Source: Paenalcaligenes sp050487225
GTDB taxonomy: Bacteria > Pseudomonadota > Gammaproteobacteria > Burkholderiales > Burkholderiaceae_B
Reading direction: 5' to 3'
DNA: 64,000 nt
Assembly (NCBI RefSeq): GCF_050487225.1
Contig: NZ_JBKQGY010000001.1
Location: 1,550,001 to 1,614,000, forward strand
The notes below the pieces were generated by a model. It had not been told where the DNA came from. It did not search any database and saw only the letters and a list, made by a program, of their open reading frames with translations. The translations under genes and the position numbers were made by a program. Each line of letters begins with the position of its first letter. The stretch's first letter is position 1. Shown piece by piece: positions 24,729-33,778 of this stretch.

Positions 24729-25592
24729 TTAGGAGGCACTTTTTTTTAGTTGCGCAACAGCGGGGGTTTTACGTAGCGGCAAAGGTAGACGATTACGGCT
24801 AGACAATCGCATGACCGTTGCCAGCGCATAAATAACGCCGAAAGTCTCTACCAAACCTGCCAATACCCACATGATGATTCCACCCATACCTTGATCTTCT
24901 AAGGCATTAATAGAAGGAATTGCTCGCCCACATAAATCAAAAATGGGGTAAAGATCGTTGGCAGAGAAAGTAATCCATACACCCACAATGATTTGCGGTG
25001 TCATGGTGATAATGGGCGACAACACCCTGCCTACCGGTCGCATGGCTGCGGGCGGGCTGGGGCGTCTATCCAGAATCAGGTTCCAGTACAGCACACCGCT
25101 AATCACTACCGACCAATTCATGAAGCGATACAAACGCCAATCAATCATGGAGTAGAACTGCGGGATAGGCAGTAACCAGATGAGAACAAAGAATACGAAT
25201 AAAAAGGGAATCAGTAGAGGATGCGTGAGCAAGCGCTCGGTCACTTTGCCTATGCCTGTTGCACGAAAATCGCGCAGCTTATAGCGCCAAGACATAGGCA
25301 GCCCAGCTCGCATCACCTGCCCAGGGTAGGCACCCATGATGATGAGTGGCCCTAAATGGTGCAACACCAAGTGCTGCAACCGGTGGATAAAGAACATGCG
25401 TTCGGCATAGTAATCCACACGAGTATGCAACGAGAGATACAGCATGATCAGGCCTACCCAGAACAACCACTGCCTGAATCTACCTACGTGGTGCACCCTG
25501 GCACCACGCCAGAATAGCCATGCGCTGGCGATAAACAACACCACCAGCGTAGGCGAGAATTCCCAAGGGGTAAGCCAGTCAATAACGATCAT
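24729..25592 (-). CDS. ctaG: CtaG-type cytochrome c oxidase assembly protein
   Basis: This 287-residue protein has seven or so hydrophobic helices with the caa3_CtaG pattern: MFFIHRLQHLVLHHLGPLIIMGAYPG, a central LYRFMNWSVVISGVLYWNLIL, and a C-terminal GIIMWVLAGLVETFGVIYAL. The His-rich second block fits copper handling. It belongs to PF09678 (caa3 CtaG), not to the Cox11 family also called CtaG. No oxidase subunit gene is adjacent. The bd-like genes at 37-40 kb are 12 kb away and would not need copper. Confidence 0.85.
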   Translation of the reverse strand: MIVIDWLTPWEFSPTLVVLFIASAWLFWRGARVHHVGRFRQWLFWVGLIMLYLSLHTRVDYYAERMFFIHRLQHLVLHHLGPLIIMGAYPGQVMRAGLPMSWRYKLRDFRATGIGKVTERLLTHPLLIPFLFVFFVLIWLLPIPQFYSMIDWRLYRFMNWSVVISGVLYWNLILDRRPSPPAAMRPVGRVLSPIITMTPQIIVGVWITFSANDLYPIFDLCGRAIPSINALEDQGMGGIIMWVLAGLVETFGVIYALATVMRLSSRNRLPLPLRKTPAVAQLKKSAS

Positions 25593-25619
25593 GAGAGCCC
25601 GTATTCAACATAACAGGCT

Positions 25620-25958
25620 CTAGTTTAATGCATTACTGCGCTGACGCGGTTCCCATTGCACATTCAAAATAGCTGGATTATCGCGCAGCCTACGGGCTTG
25701 TGTCATAAGCTCTGGACGCATTTCCGGAGGGCAACTGATGGTTACACACGCTTTGGCATTTTCATGCGAGGCATGTTCCACACTTAAGTTGCTCACACGC
25801 AGACCAGCTGCTTGAAAGTCGGTATAGATACGTTTGCGCACAGACGCCATATCTTGACGCATGCACAACACGGACAGCCGCGACTCAGAGGCCGATGCTG
25901 AACGAACCACAGGCTGCTGTACACCAGCCCGACGTAAAAAACGATTGAAGATTTTCAT
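25620..25958 (-). CDS. Small ACT-like protein resembling the MgtC C-terminal domain
   Basis: The ATG at 25958 has GGAG six bases upstream and gives 112 residues; longer versions lack a ribosome site. Residues about 45-105 (IYTDFQAAGLRVSNLSVEH, then KACVTISCPPEMRPELMTQARRLRDNPAILNVQWE) look like the ACT-type fold found at the C-terminus of MgtC/SapB proteins. The N-terminus is a short basic helix with no membrane part. A free-standing version is uncommon; the assignment is by pattern only. Confidence 0.65.
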   Translation of the reverse strand: MKIFNRFLRRAGVQQPVVRSASASESRLSVLCMRQDMASVRKRIYTDFQAAGLRVSNLSVEHASHENAKACVTISCPPEMRPELMTQARRLRDNPAILNVQWEPRQRSNALN

Positions 25959-26368
25959 CGCCATCTCCCATCTCCCGGCAACGCGAAGCGCGCCCAGGAT
26001 CAAAAACATAGAGGGACAGTAATGACGTGAGATTCTAGTGAGGAATAACACGCCCTTTTGCTTTGTGTAGCACCAGGGCGTGGCTGTGTAGAGAAGGCTC
26101 TAGCCTAACGCGCCTGGTTAATAAGTTGCCAGCCAATGCTGGCTGCTACTTTCACCGGGGTCTGGATTCACCACACAGTCCTTTTAAAGTTAAGTTGGCA
26201 ATATTTTAGCCAATCTAACCCAATGACTCAAGCCGTGGCCAAAGAACGCCCCCTATGCGCAACATCAGCACCACAGGCCGCAAAAAGCCGTTCGGTTTTG
26301 GCATTATCAAGGCTGACCCAGCAGGCATCCGTTACAATGCCAGCACTCTTTGCTTTGACTCCAACGCC
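25959..26368. other. Intergenic region without a convincing gene
   Basis: About 410 bases separate the divergent small protein gene and the FAD hydroxylase. I see a small hairpin GCCAGC-CAAT-GCTGGC (26128-26143) and short open frames, none with a ribosome site or recognisable product. The hydroxylase frame is open back to 26255, but family sequence begins only at 26369. Confidence 0.6.
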
Positions 26369-27526
26369 ATGCACGCCACTGATTACGATCTAGTCATTTG
26401 CGGCGCCGGGCCGGTAGGTTGCGCCCTAGCATTACAGCTAGCACAACTGGCCCCCGATCCCAGCCGCATCGCCCTTATCGGCCGCCCTATGCCTGAGCAC
26501 AGCACGGTTACACCCGGAGATCCTCGCGCCTTAGCGTTGAATCACGGTAGTGCCATGCTGTTAAAAGGCGTACAGGCGTGGCCGGAAACGGGCTTGGCGA
26601 CGATGGAAACGGTGCACGTTTCTCAGCAAGGTAGATTAGGCCGGGCATTGATAGAAGCATCCGAGTTGCAGGTGCCCTTTTTGGGTGCCGTCATACGCTA
26701 TGACACCGTTTTGCGTACTTTGCATGCCGCTATTGCTCGCAGCCCTATACACTTCTTGCACGCCGACATAGACGCCACCAAAAGCCTGCAACAGGCCAAC
26801 CTTATCGTGACAGATCAAGGTCAGTTCAGTACGCGTGTACGCGTGCTCTCCGATGGCGTGCGCCCCCAAGGCATGCATAGAAACTACAAACAACACGGTG
26901 TGATCAGTACCCTACGCAGCCAACTGCCGAAAAAAGGGTGGGCCTATGAGCGTTTTACCAAAAATGGCCCTTTTGCCCTGCTCCCCCATCCTGATGGCGA
27001 CGATTTATTTGCTCTGGTATGGTGCAATCCCCCAGAAATAGCGGCCAATCTCGCGGCTATGCCCGAGGAAGAGTTCAACCGCCACGCACAAGCCGCCTTC
27101 GGTTCGCGCATGGGGAACCTAAGCGTTGTAGAGAAACGATCGGTGTTCCCGTTGAGCCTATACGCAGGCGCTACGTTGCCCGACCACCACACTGTAGCGA
27201 TCGGGAATGCGGCGCAAACCTTGCACCCAGTTGCGGGTCAGGGGTTAAACTTAGGATTACGCGATGCAGCGCAACTTGCGCAAGTGTTACGCCCTTGGCT
27301 AGCCTGCCCCACAAATGATGCTGCACCCGTACTTGCTCACTATGCCAACACGCGACGACAAGACCGATGGCTGACCCTTGGTGTCACCGATATATTGCCG
27401 CGTGTTTTCAGCACCACCAACCCACTGCTGCAACACGCATGTGGTCTGGGTTTGCTAGGCATGGACCTGTTTGCTGCAACAAAAAATTCCTTAGCCACGC
27501 ACCTGTTGCAAGGCACCCGAATCTGA
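26369..27526 (+). CDS. ubiH: UbiH-type FAD-dependent hydroxylase
   Basis: The 385-residue flavoprotein monooxygenase begins at the ATG at 26369, just before the dinucleotide-binding motif LVICGAGPVGCALALQL. The PGDPRALALNHGS block, and the second FAD block AIGNAAQTLHPVAGQGLNLGLRDA, are those of the UbiH/UbiF/VisC ubiquinone hydroxylases. The usual GDAAH is GNAAQ here, a modest variation. It probably hydroxylates a ubiquinone precursor; which ring position is not settled by sequence. It precedes dusB by 40 bases. Confidence 0.88.
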   Translation: MHATDYDLVICGAGPVGCALALQLAQLAPDPSRIALIGRPMPEHSTVTPGDPRALALNHGSAMLLKGVQAWPETGLATMETVHVSQQGRLGRALIEASELQVPFLGAVIRYDTVLRTLHAAIARSPIHFLHADIDATKSLQQANLIVTDQGQFSTRVRVLSDGVRPQGMHRNYKQHGVISTLRSQLPKKGWAYERFTKNGPFALLPHPDGDDLFALVWCNPPEIAANLAAMPEEEFNRHAQAAFGSRMGNLSVVEKRSVFPLSLYAGATLPDHHTVAIGNAAQTLHPVAGQGLNLGLRDAAQLAQVLRPWLACPTNDAAPVLAHYANTRRQDRWLTLGVTDILPRVFSTTNPLLQHACGLGLLGMDLFAATKNSLATHLLQGTRI

Positions 27527-27566
27527 ACCTTGGCCTGCATTGAGCAGGCCTCACTATCTCTGTTTT

Positions 27567-28577
27567 ATGCATATAGGCTCCTGGTCCTTCGCTAACCCTG
27601 TCTTTGTTGCCCCTATGGCAGGGGTGACGGATCGTCCTTACCGACGTCTGTGCAAAGCGTTGGGAGCGGGCCATGCCGTATCAGAGATGGCTGCTAGCAA
27701 CCCCAAGTTGTGGAACAGCGTTAAAACCTCTAGACGCATAGACCACCAAGGTGAAACCGCCCCTATTGCGGTACAGATTGCAGGTTCCGACCCCGAAATG
27801 ATGGCCGAAGCCGCCCGCTTTAATGTTGAAAAAGGCGCACGCATCATTGATATCAATATGGGCTGCCCCGTTAAAAAAGTGTGCAATGTGGCGTCTGGCT
27901 CCGCATTATTGCGTGATGAGCCCCGCATTGCCGCTATATTGGAAAGCGTTGTAGCAGCCTGCCAGCCCCTAGATGTACCAGTTACACTGAAAACCCGTAC
28001 CGGCTGGGATAGAGAATCAAAAAACGCATTACGTATTGCCCGTTTAGCACGCGAAAGCGGTATTGCCGCCCTCACGTTGCACGGCCGTACGCGCTGCGAT
28101 CTGTACCAGGGCGAAGCCGAATACGACACTATTCGCCACGTTAAGCAAGAGGTAGATATACCCCTGATTGCTAATGGGGATATCGATAGTCCCGAAAAAG
28201 CCAAATACGTACTACAGTACACTGAGGCCGACGCAATCATGGTAGGCCGAGCAGCACAGGGCCGCCCCTGGATTTTCAGAGAAATCAATCATTACCTGCA
28301 ACATGGTGAGCACCTCGCACCACCCACCTTTGGTGAGTTGCGCGATGTGTTGCTGGAACACCTAGAAGACCATTACGCTTTCTACGGTGAGTTCACGGGC
28401 GTACGTACTGCCCGTAAACACATAGGGTGGTATTTCGCCCATCTTCCGGATATCCGGACGTGGTTAGATCAGATTAATAAGATCGAAACTACGCACGAAC
28501 AGTTTCACGCTATATCGCAGTGGTTTGATCAACGCGATCCTACTGCACCTTTTGTAAACGAACCTGCTGTTGCCTGA
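27567..28577 (+). CDS. dusB: tRNA-dihydrouridine synthase B
   Basis: This 336-residue FMN enzyme reduces U to dihydrouridine in tRNA. It has the DusB start FANPVFVAPMAGVTDRPYRRLC, the catalytic Cys in DINMGCPVKKVCNVASGSALL, then TLKTRTGWD, LTLHGRTRCDLYQG and ADAIMVGRAAQGRPW. The ATG at 27567 matches the family N-terminus. It is followed directly by fis, the conserved dusB-fis operon of proteobacteria. Confidence 0.96.
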   Translation: MHIGSWSFANPVFVAPMAGVTDRPYRRLCKALGAGHAVSEMAASNPKLWNSVKTSRRIDHQGETAPIAVQIAGSDPEMMAEAARFNVEKGARIIDINMGCPVKKVCNVASGSALLRDEPRIAAILESVVAACQPLDVPVTLKTRTGWDRESKNALRIARLARESGIAALTLHGRTRCDLYQGEAEYDTIRHVKQEVDIPLIANGDIDSPEKAKYVLQYTEADAIMVGRAAQGRPWIFREINHYLQHGEHLAPPTFGELRDVLLEHLEDHYAFYGEFTGVRTARKHIGWYFAHLPDIRTWLDQINKIETTHEQFHAISQWFDQRDPTAPFVNEPAVA

Positions 28578-28615
28578 TCGGAACAGCGTTGCCTGTTACA
28601 CCCAATTTAGAAAAT

Positions 28616-28855
28616 ATGTCTACTACCAACCCACTAGAACAATCTGTCAGAGACCGCCTAGAGCGTTATTTTGCTGACCTAGGCGAATCTGAGCCGCGCG
28701 ATATGCTGGCCATGGTCATCAGTTGTGTCGAACGCCCTGTTCTTCAAGTGGCACTGGAGCGTACCCAGGGCAACCAGTCCAAAGCTGCTGAGATGCTGGG
28801 TATTACCCGCAGCACTCTGCGTAAAAAGCTGCAATCGCATAATCTACAACCCTGA
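28616..28855 (+). CDS. fis: DNA-binding protein Fis
   Basis: The 79-residue nucleoid protein has a C-terminal helix-turn-helix (LEVALERTQGNQSKAAEMLGITRSTLRKKL region) nearly identical to Fis across proteobacteria. The N-terminal arm is shorter than in E. coli (98 residues), as usual in betaproteobacteria. It lies 38 bases after dusB and 25 bases before purH, with which it may be co-transcribed. Confidence 0.95.
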   Translation: MSTTNPLEQSVRDRLERYFADLGESEPRDMLAMVISCVERPVLQVALERTQGNQSKAAEMLGITRSTLRKKLQSHNLQP

Positions 28856-28880
28856 TTTTTAACTACTCTCGTCTACTCTC

Positions 28881-30473
28881 ATGAAAATCCAGACCGCTTT
28901 GCTCTCGGTTTCCGACAAAACCGGCATTGTTGATTTCGCCCAAGCGCTAGCTAGCCGTGGCGTACGCCTACTCTCTACTGGCGGCACTGCTAAGTTGTTG
29001 AAAGAAGCTGGCTTGTCCGTCACCGAAGTGGCCGAGCACACCGGCTCCCCAGAAATTCTGGATGGCCGCGTTAAAACCCTGCACCCAAAAATTCACGGCG
29101 GCTTGTTGGCTAGACGTGACGATGCTGCTCACCTGAAAACACTGGAAGAACACGGCATCAGCCGCATCGACCTGTTGGCAGTGAACCTGTACCCATTTCG
29201 CGAAACCATTGCGAAAAAAGACTGTAGTTTTGGCGACGCCATCGAAAACATCGATATTGGCGGCCCAGCTATGTTGCGTGCAGCAGCGAAAAACCACGGT
29301 AGCCCAGCAGGTGGCGTAACCGTTGTCATCGACCCTCTGGATTACAGCCGTATCTTGGCTGAGATGGATGCAGACGAAGGTCGCACCAGCTACGCATTGC
29401 GTTTGGAATTGGCTGGCAAAGTGTACGCACACACAGCGTCCTACGATGGTGCTATTGCCTCTTACCTGAGCAGCCTGACCAACCCTGAGCCTGCTGCTGA
29501 GAGCACACCTGAACGCGAAGAATGGCCACAGGTATTGAGCCTGCAACTGCACCAATCTCAAGCATTGCGTTACGGCGAAAACCCACACCAAAGTGCCGCC
29601 TTCTACAAAGACCAAGAAGTAGGCCGTGGTTTGCTGGGTAACTACCAACAACTGCAAGGCAAAGAACTGTCCTACAACAACATTGCCGATGCTGATGCAG
29701 CATGGGAATGCGTACGCAGTTTTGACGCCGGTGCATGTGTGATTGTTAAGCACTCCAACCCTTGCGGCGTAGCCTTGGGTGACACACCATTGGCTGCTTA
29801 CCAACAAGCACTGAAAACTGATCCCACCTCGGCATTTGGCGGCATCATCGCCCTGAACCGTACTGTAGATGCTGCAGCAGCCACCGCCATCAGCGCTCAG
29901 TTCTTGGAAGTATTGCTGGCACCTTCTTACTCCCCAGAAGCGCTGGATATTCTGGCTCAGAAGAAAAACGTACGCGTGTTGGTAATACCTGATGGCCAAT
30001 CCCATAACGACTTCAACGTGAAGCGTGTGGGCGGCGGCTGGTTGGTACAAACGCCTGACACCTACCGCGACGCTGTGGAAAACTTCAAAGTGGTTTCCGA
30101 GAAGCAGCCTACAGAACAACAACTGCAAGACATGCTGTTTGCATGGAACGTGGCTAAATACGTGAAATCCAACGCTATTGTGTTTACCGCTGGCGGTATG
30201 ACATTGGGCGTAGGTGCTGGCCAAATGAGCCGCGTAGACTCCGCACGTATTGCTTCTATTAAAGCCTCTAACGCTGGCCTGACCCTGCAAGGTTCTGCCG
30301 TAGCGTCTGATGCTTTCTTCCCCTTCCGTGATGGTCTGGACGTGGTTGCTGATGCAGGTGCTACCTGCGTGATTCAACCCGGTGGCAGTATCCGTGACGA
30401 CGAAGTAATTGCAGCCGCTAACGAACGCGGTATTGTGATGATCTTCACCGGCACACGTCACTTCTATCACTAA
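28881..30473 (+). CDS. purH: Bifunctional AICAR transformylase/IMP cyclohydrolase
   Basis: The 530-residue enzyme carries out the last two steps of IMP synthesis. The N-terminal MGS-like cyclohydrolase domain shows LLSVSDKTGIVDFAQAL, LLSTGGTAKLL and VKTLHPKIHGGLL. The transformylase domain has LRYGENPHQSAAFY, the catalytic Lys-His of VKHSNPCGVA and SAFGGIIALN. The end RGIVMIFTGTRHFYH is family-typical. Its TAA shares a base with the ruvC ATG. Confidence 0.98.
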   Translation: MKIQTALLSVSDKTGIVDFAQALASRGVRLLSTGGTAKLLKEAGLSVTEVAEHTGSPEILDGRVKTLHPKIHGGLLARRDDAAHLKTLEEHGISRIDLLAVNLYPFRETIAKKDCSFGDAIENIDIGGPAMLRAAAKNHGSPAGGVTVVIDPLDYSRILAEMDADEGRTSYALRLELAGKVYAHTASYDGAIASYLSSLTNPEPAAESTPEREEWPQVLSLQLHQSQALRYGENPHQSAAFYKDQEVGRGLLGNYQQLQGKELSYNNIADADAAWECVRSFDAGACVIVKHSNPCGVALGDTPLAAYQQALKTDPTSAFGGIIALNRTVDAAAATAISAQFLEVLLAPSYSPEALDILAQKKNVRVLVIPDGQSHNDFNVKRVGGGWLVQTPDTYRDAVENFKVVSEKQPTEQQLQDMLFAWNVAKYVKSNAIVFTAGGMTLGVGAGQMSRVDSARIASIKASNAGLTLQGSAVASDAFFPFRDGLDVVADAGATCVIQPGGSIRDDEVIAAANERGIVMIFTGTRHFYH

Positions 30474-31015
30474 TGCGCATACTTGGCATTGACCCTGGCC
30501 TACGACGCACCGGTTTCGGTGTGATCGAGGCTCAGGGGTCCAGCTTGACCTATGTGGCCAGTGGCACCATCGTGGTGCCTACTGAGCTAGCTCTCTCCGA
30601 GCGTTTAAAGGTGATTCTGGATAACGTACGTGAAGTTGTTGGCCTGTATACGCCTGATCAGGCGGCCATCGAACATGTGTTCGTCAATACCAATCCGCAA
30701 TCTACGCTTCTATTGGGGCAAGCCCGTGGCGCTGCGCTGTGTGCGTTAGCTGACCGCAATTTGCCCGTCATGGAATACACCGCCCTACAAATCAAAAAAA
30801 CCACGGTAGGCCGCGGTCACGCCGCCAAAGAACAAGTACAAATGATGGTGCAACATCTACTGCGTCTGGATGGCCCACCTGCCCCCGATGCGGCCGATGC
30901 CTTAGCATGCGCCATCTGTCACGCCCATCACTACCCACTGACTAACCGCTTAGGTATTCAGCTGGAACAAGCAAGCTCTACACCCCGCATACGCGGAGGC
31001 CGACTGATTTCTTAA
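30473..31015 (+). CDS. ruvC: Holliday junction endodeoxyribonuclease RuvC
   Basis: The 180-residue resolvase has the catalytic Asp in ILGIDPGLRRTGFG, the Glu of QAAIEHVFVN, and the pair DAADALACAICH. It cuts Holliday junctions moved by RuvAB. The ATG overlaps the purH stop by one base, so translation is coupled. ruvA follows ten bases later. Confidence 0.97.
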   Translation: MRILGIDPGLRRTGFGVIEAQGSSLTYVASGTIVVPTELALSERLKVILDNVREVVGLYTPDQAAIEHVFVNTNPQSTLLLGQARGAALCALADRNLPVMEYTALQIKKTTVGRGHAAKEQVQMMVQHLLRLDGPPAPDAADALACAICHAHHYPLTNRLGIQLEQASSTPRIRGGRLIS

Positions 31016-31025
31016 TGGAGTCCTC

Positions 31026-31610
31026 ATGATTGGACGCATTACAGGCACGCTCATTGAAAAACAGCCCCCCACCATCTGTGTAGATGTCAATGGCGTGGGC
31101 TACGACATTGATGTGCCGATGAGTACCTATTACGATCTGGGTGATGTAAACAGCCGCATCTCACTCTTTACGCACCTCACCGTACGTGAAGATGCCCATG
31201 TGCTGTATGGCTTTGGCAATGCCTCTGAACGCGCTGCTTTTCGTACACTGATTAAAGTCAGTGGTATTGGCGCACGCACAGCCCTGTCTATTTTGTCGGG
31301 ATTAAGCGTGCAAGATTTAGCCAATGCCATTCAACAGCAAGATGCTGGGCTATTAACCACTGTTCCGGGCATTGGCAAGAAAACAGCCGAGCGACTGCTC
31401 TTAGAGTTACGTGGGAAATTTAGCGCCGACAGCGCCATTGCTGCAAGCCTGCCAGAACAAGCTCATAACGAACGCAGTGATATTCTTAATGCCTTGCTAG
31501 CCTTGGGTTACAACAACACCGAAGCCAGCAAAGCACTTAAAGCCCTACCCGACGACGTGTCGGTATCAGACGGTATCCGGTTGGCACTGCAAAGCCTGTC
31601 CAAGCGCTAA
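31026..31610 (+). CDS. ruvA: Holliday junction branch migration protein RuvA
   Basis: This 194-residue protein begins MIGRITGTLIEKQPPTICVDVNGVGYDI, the OB-fold start of RuvA. The paired helix-hairpin-helix motifs LIKVSGIGARTALSILSGL and LLTTVPGIGKKTAERLLLEL are present, as is the C-terminal domain III (ALLALGYNNTEASKALKAL) that contacts RuvB. GGAG lies before the ATG. Its last 45 bases overlap the convergent dehydratase gene. Confidence 0.97.
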   Translation: MIGRITGTLIEKQPPTICVDVNGVGYDIDVPMSTYYDLGDVNSRISLFTHLTVREDAHVLYGFGNASERAAFRTLIKVSGIGARTALSILSGLSVQDLANAIQQQDAGLLTTVPGIGKKTAERLLLELRGKFSADSAIAASLPEQAHNERSDILNALLALGYNNTEASKALKALPDDVSVSDGIRLALQSLSKR

Positions 31611-32588
31611 ATACTTGCATAGCTGCACGCTATCCAAGTTGCCGCCACTCACCATTACCCCTACACGCTTACCACGAATCTGCTCAGCAGCCTGCACGGC
31701 TGCTGCGGCAGCCAAGCACCCAGTAGGCTCTACCACCATCTTCATACGCTCAGCAAAGAAGCGCAGCATGTTTAATAACTGCTGATCATTCACCGTCACA
31801 ATGTCGGTCACGTTCTGGGTGATGATGTTGAAAGTCGTGGTGGATAAGGACTGAGTTTGCGCGCCATCGGCAATAGTCTGCGGCGTAGCAATACGCACCA
31901 ACTGACCTTGACGCAACGACTGCTGCGCATCATTACCCAGTTCTGGCTCTACACCAAACACCTGACACGCTGGCGATAAGGCTTTAGCGGACAACAACGA
32001 GCCTGACAACAAGCCGCCGCCGCCTATAGGCACATACAACTGATCCAGTGTGCCTACGTCATCAAACAATTCTTTAGCAGCAGTTCCTTGCCCAGCGATG
32101 ATGCCCTCATCACCAAAGGGGGGGATGAAATACAAGCCTTGCTCTGCGGCCAACTGTCGCGTCAGGCTGTCTCTGTCATCTAGCTGGCGGTCATACTCCA
32201 CAATGGTGGCGCCATAACCTTGGGTCGCTGCTTTCTTAGCCTGTGGTGCATCGGCAGGCATCACAATCGTTGCATGCACACCTTGCATGCGTGCTGCCAG
32301 CGCAACAGCTTGTGCCATGTTGCCGGAAGAATACGTAATGACACCTCGCGCTCGCTGCTCCGGCGTGAGCCGCGCAACCGCGTTGTAGCCCCCTCGGAAC
32401 TTGAACGCACCTACACGCTGAAAGTTTTCGCATTTAAAGAAAACTTCTGCGCCTAACCAGGCATTCAAGGTAGAGGATTGCAATACCGGTGTACGATGCG
32501 CCACACCTTTTAAACGCTGTTCAGCCCGCTCAACCTCTTCAAAATCGAGCCCATTCGACACAGCATACATCTTCGTAAATTCTCCCAT
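31566..32588 (-). CDS. PLP-dependent threonine dehydratase-like enzyme
   Basis: From the ATG at 32588 the protein has 340 residues; an ATG at 32570 is also possible. It is a fold-type II PLP enzyme with the PLP Lys in VGAFKFRGGYNAV, the SSGNMAQAVA phosphate-side loop, and the glycine-rich IGGGGLLSG. It lacks the C-terminal ACT regulatory domain of biosynthetic IlvA, so it resembles catabolic threonine dehydratase, serine racemase or hydroxyaspartate ammonia-lyase. SSGNMAQ has Met where many relatives have His. It sits inverted between ruvA and ruvB. Confidence 0.88.
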   Translation of the reverse strand: MGEFTKMYAVSNGLDFEEVERAEQRLKGVAHRTPVLQSSTLNAWLGAEVFFKCENFQRVGAFKFRGGYNAVARLTPEQRARGVITYSSGNMAQAVALAARMQGVHATIVMPADAPQAKKAATQGYGATIVEYDRQLDDRDSLTRQLAAEQGLYFIPPFGDEGIIAGQGTAAKELFDDVGTLDQLYVPIGGGGLLSGSLLSAKALSPACQVFGVEPELGNDAQQSLRQGQLVRIATPQTIADGAQTQSLSTTTFNIITQNVTDIVTVNDQQLLNMLRFFAERMKMVVEPTGCLAAAAAVQAAEQIRGKRVGVMVSGGNLDSVQLCKYLALGQALQCQPDTV

Positions 32589-32707
32589 GGCTCTGTCATA
32601 GAGCTGACAGATAAGTAAAGCATTATGCCACCAGCGAGGCTTGCGCGACACTCCCACGGGACTATGTGATTGGTGTACCATACTGTGTATTCATTCAGTG
32701 AACTGCT

Positions 32708-33778
32708 ATGGCCATTTATTCAGACTCTCTTCGCAGCGATCCGTCCCCCGCACCCCGTATGGTTGAGGCTACTGCACAGTCTCCCAACGAAGAATCCATC
32801 GAACGCGCACTACGCCCTAAAACGCTGCATGACTACGTAGGTCAGCAGCGTGTACGTGACCAACTAGAGATCTTCATTACCGCTGCCCGTGGCCGTCACG
32901 AAGCACTGGATCATGTACTGTTGTTTGGCCCTCCAGGTTTGGGGAAAACCACACTGGCACACATCGTGGCGCAAGAAATGGGCGTACGCCTGCACCAAAC
33001 CTCTGGCCCTGTGCTGGAAAAACCCGGTGACTTAGCTGCATTGCTGACTAATCTGGATAAAAACGATGTGCTGTTCATCGACGAAATCCACCGACTATCC
33101 CCCGTGGTAGAGGAAATCCTTTACCCCGCCATGGAAGACTATCAAATCGACATCATGATTGGCGAAGGCCCGGCCGCCCGCAGCGTCAAAATCGATTTGC
33201 AGCCCTTTACCTTAGTAGGTGCTACAACACGCGCTGGTATGCTCACCAACCCGCTGCGTGACCGTTTTGGTATTGTCTCCAGACTAGAGTTCTACAACAC
33301 CGCCGATCTACAGCATATTGTGGAGCGTAGCGCGCGTTTATTGAATGTGGAATGTGTGGGCGACGGCGCTCAAGAAATTGCCCGACGTTCTCGTGGCACC
33401 CCACGTATTGCTAACCGCTTACTGCGCCGCGTACGTGACTACGCTGATGTCAAAGCCAACGGTACGATCAGTCCACAAACGGCCAACGATGCCCTAGCAC
33501 TGCTAGAGGTAGACCCCTTAGGCTTAGATTTAATGGACAGAAAATTACTGGAAGCCATCATTCATCGTTTTGATGGTGGCCCTGTAGGCGTAGACAGCTT
33601 GGCGGCTGCCATTGGCGAAGAACGCGACACCATCGAAGACGTGATCGAGCCCTATCTGATTCAGCACGGGTTTATGCAACGTACCCCTCGTGGGCGTACC
33701 GCTACCCGTATGGCATGGACACATTTGGGGCTTACGCCTAATGCTAATGCAGCCGCTGGCGGTGCCTTATTCGACTGA
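32708..33778 (+). CDS. ruvB: Holliday junction branch migration helicase RuvB
   Basis: This 356-residue AAA+ motor has Walker A GPPGLGKTT (about 74-82), Walker B LFIDEIHRL, sensor VGATTRAGML and the arginine-finger region PLRDRFG. The C-terminal winged helix follows (RTPRGRTATRMAWTHLG). It lies on the same strand as ruvCA but is split from ruvA by the inverted dehydratase gene, so it must use its own promoter in 32589-32707. Its last 12 bases overlap the convergent recQ gene. Confidence 0.98.
   Translation: MAIYSDSLRSDPSPAPRMVEATAQSPNEESIERALRPKTLHDYVGQQRVRDQLEIFITAARGRHEALDHVLLFGPPGLGKTTLAHIVAQEMGVRLHQTSGPVLEKPGDLAALLTNLDKNDVLFIDEIHRLSPVVEEILYPAMEDYQIDIMIGEGPAARSVKIDLQPFTLVGATTRAGMLTNPLRDRFGIVSRLEFYNTADLQHIVERSARLLNVECVGDGAQEIARRSRGTPRIANRLLRRVRDYADVKANGTISPQTANDALALLEVDPLGLDLMDRKLLEAIIHRFDGGPVGVDSLAAAIGEERDTIEDVIEPYLIQHGFMQRTPRGRTATRMAWTHLGLTPNANAAAGGALFD

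Noticed and set aside
26136..26393. An 85-codon frame before the FAD hydroxylase gene
   Set aside because: It runs into the hydroxylase gene in another frame, has no ribosome site and no family sequence.
28968..30470. A 500-codon open frame antisense to purH
   Set aside because: It lies wholly within purH on the opposite strand, and its product is Cys/Val/Gln-rich without family sequence. It arises from the codon bias of purH (few codons giving reverse stops). No ribosome site or promoter supports it.
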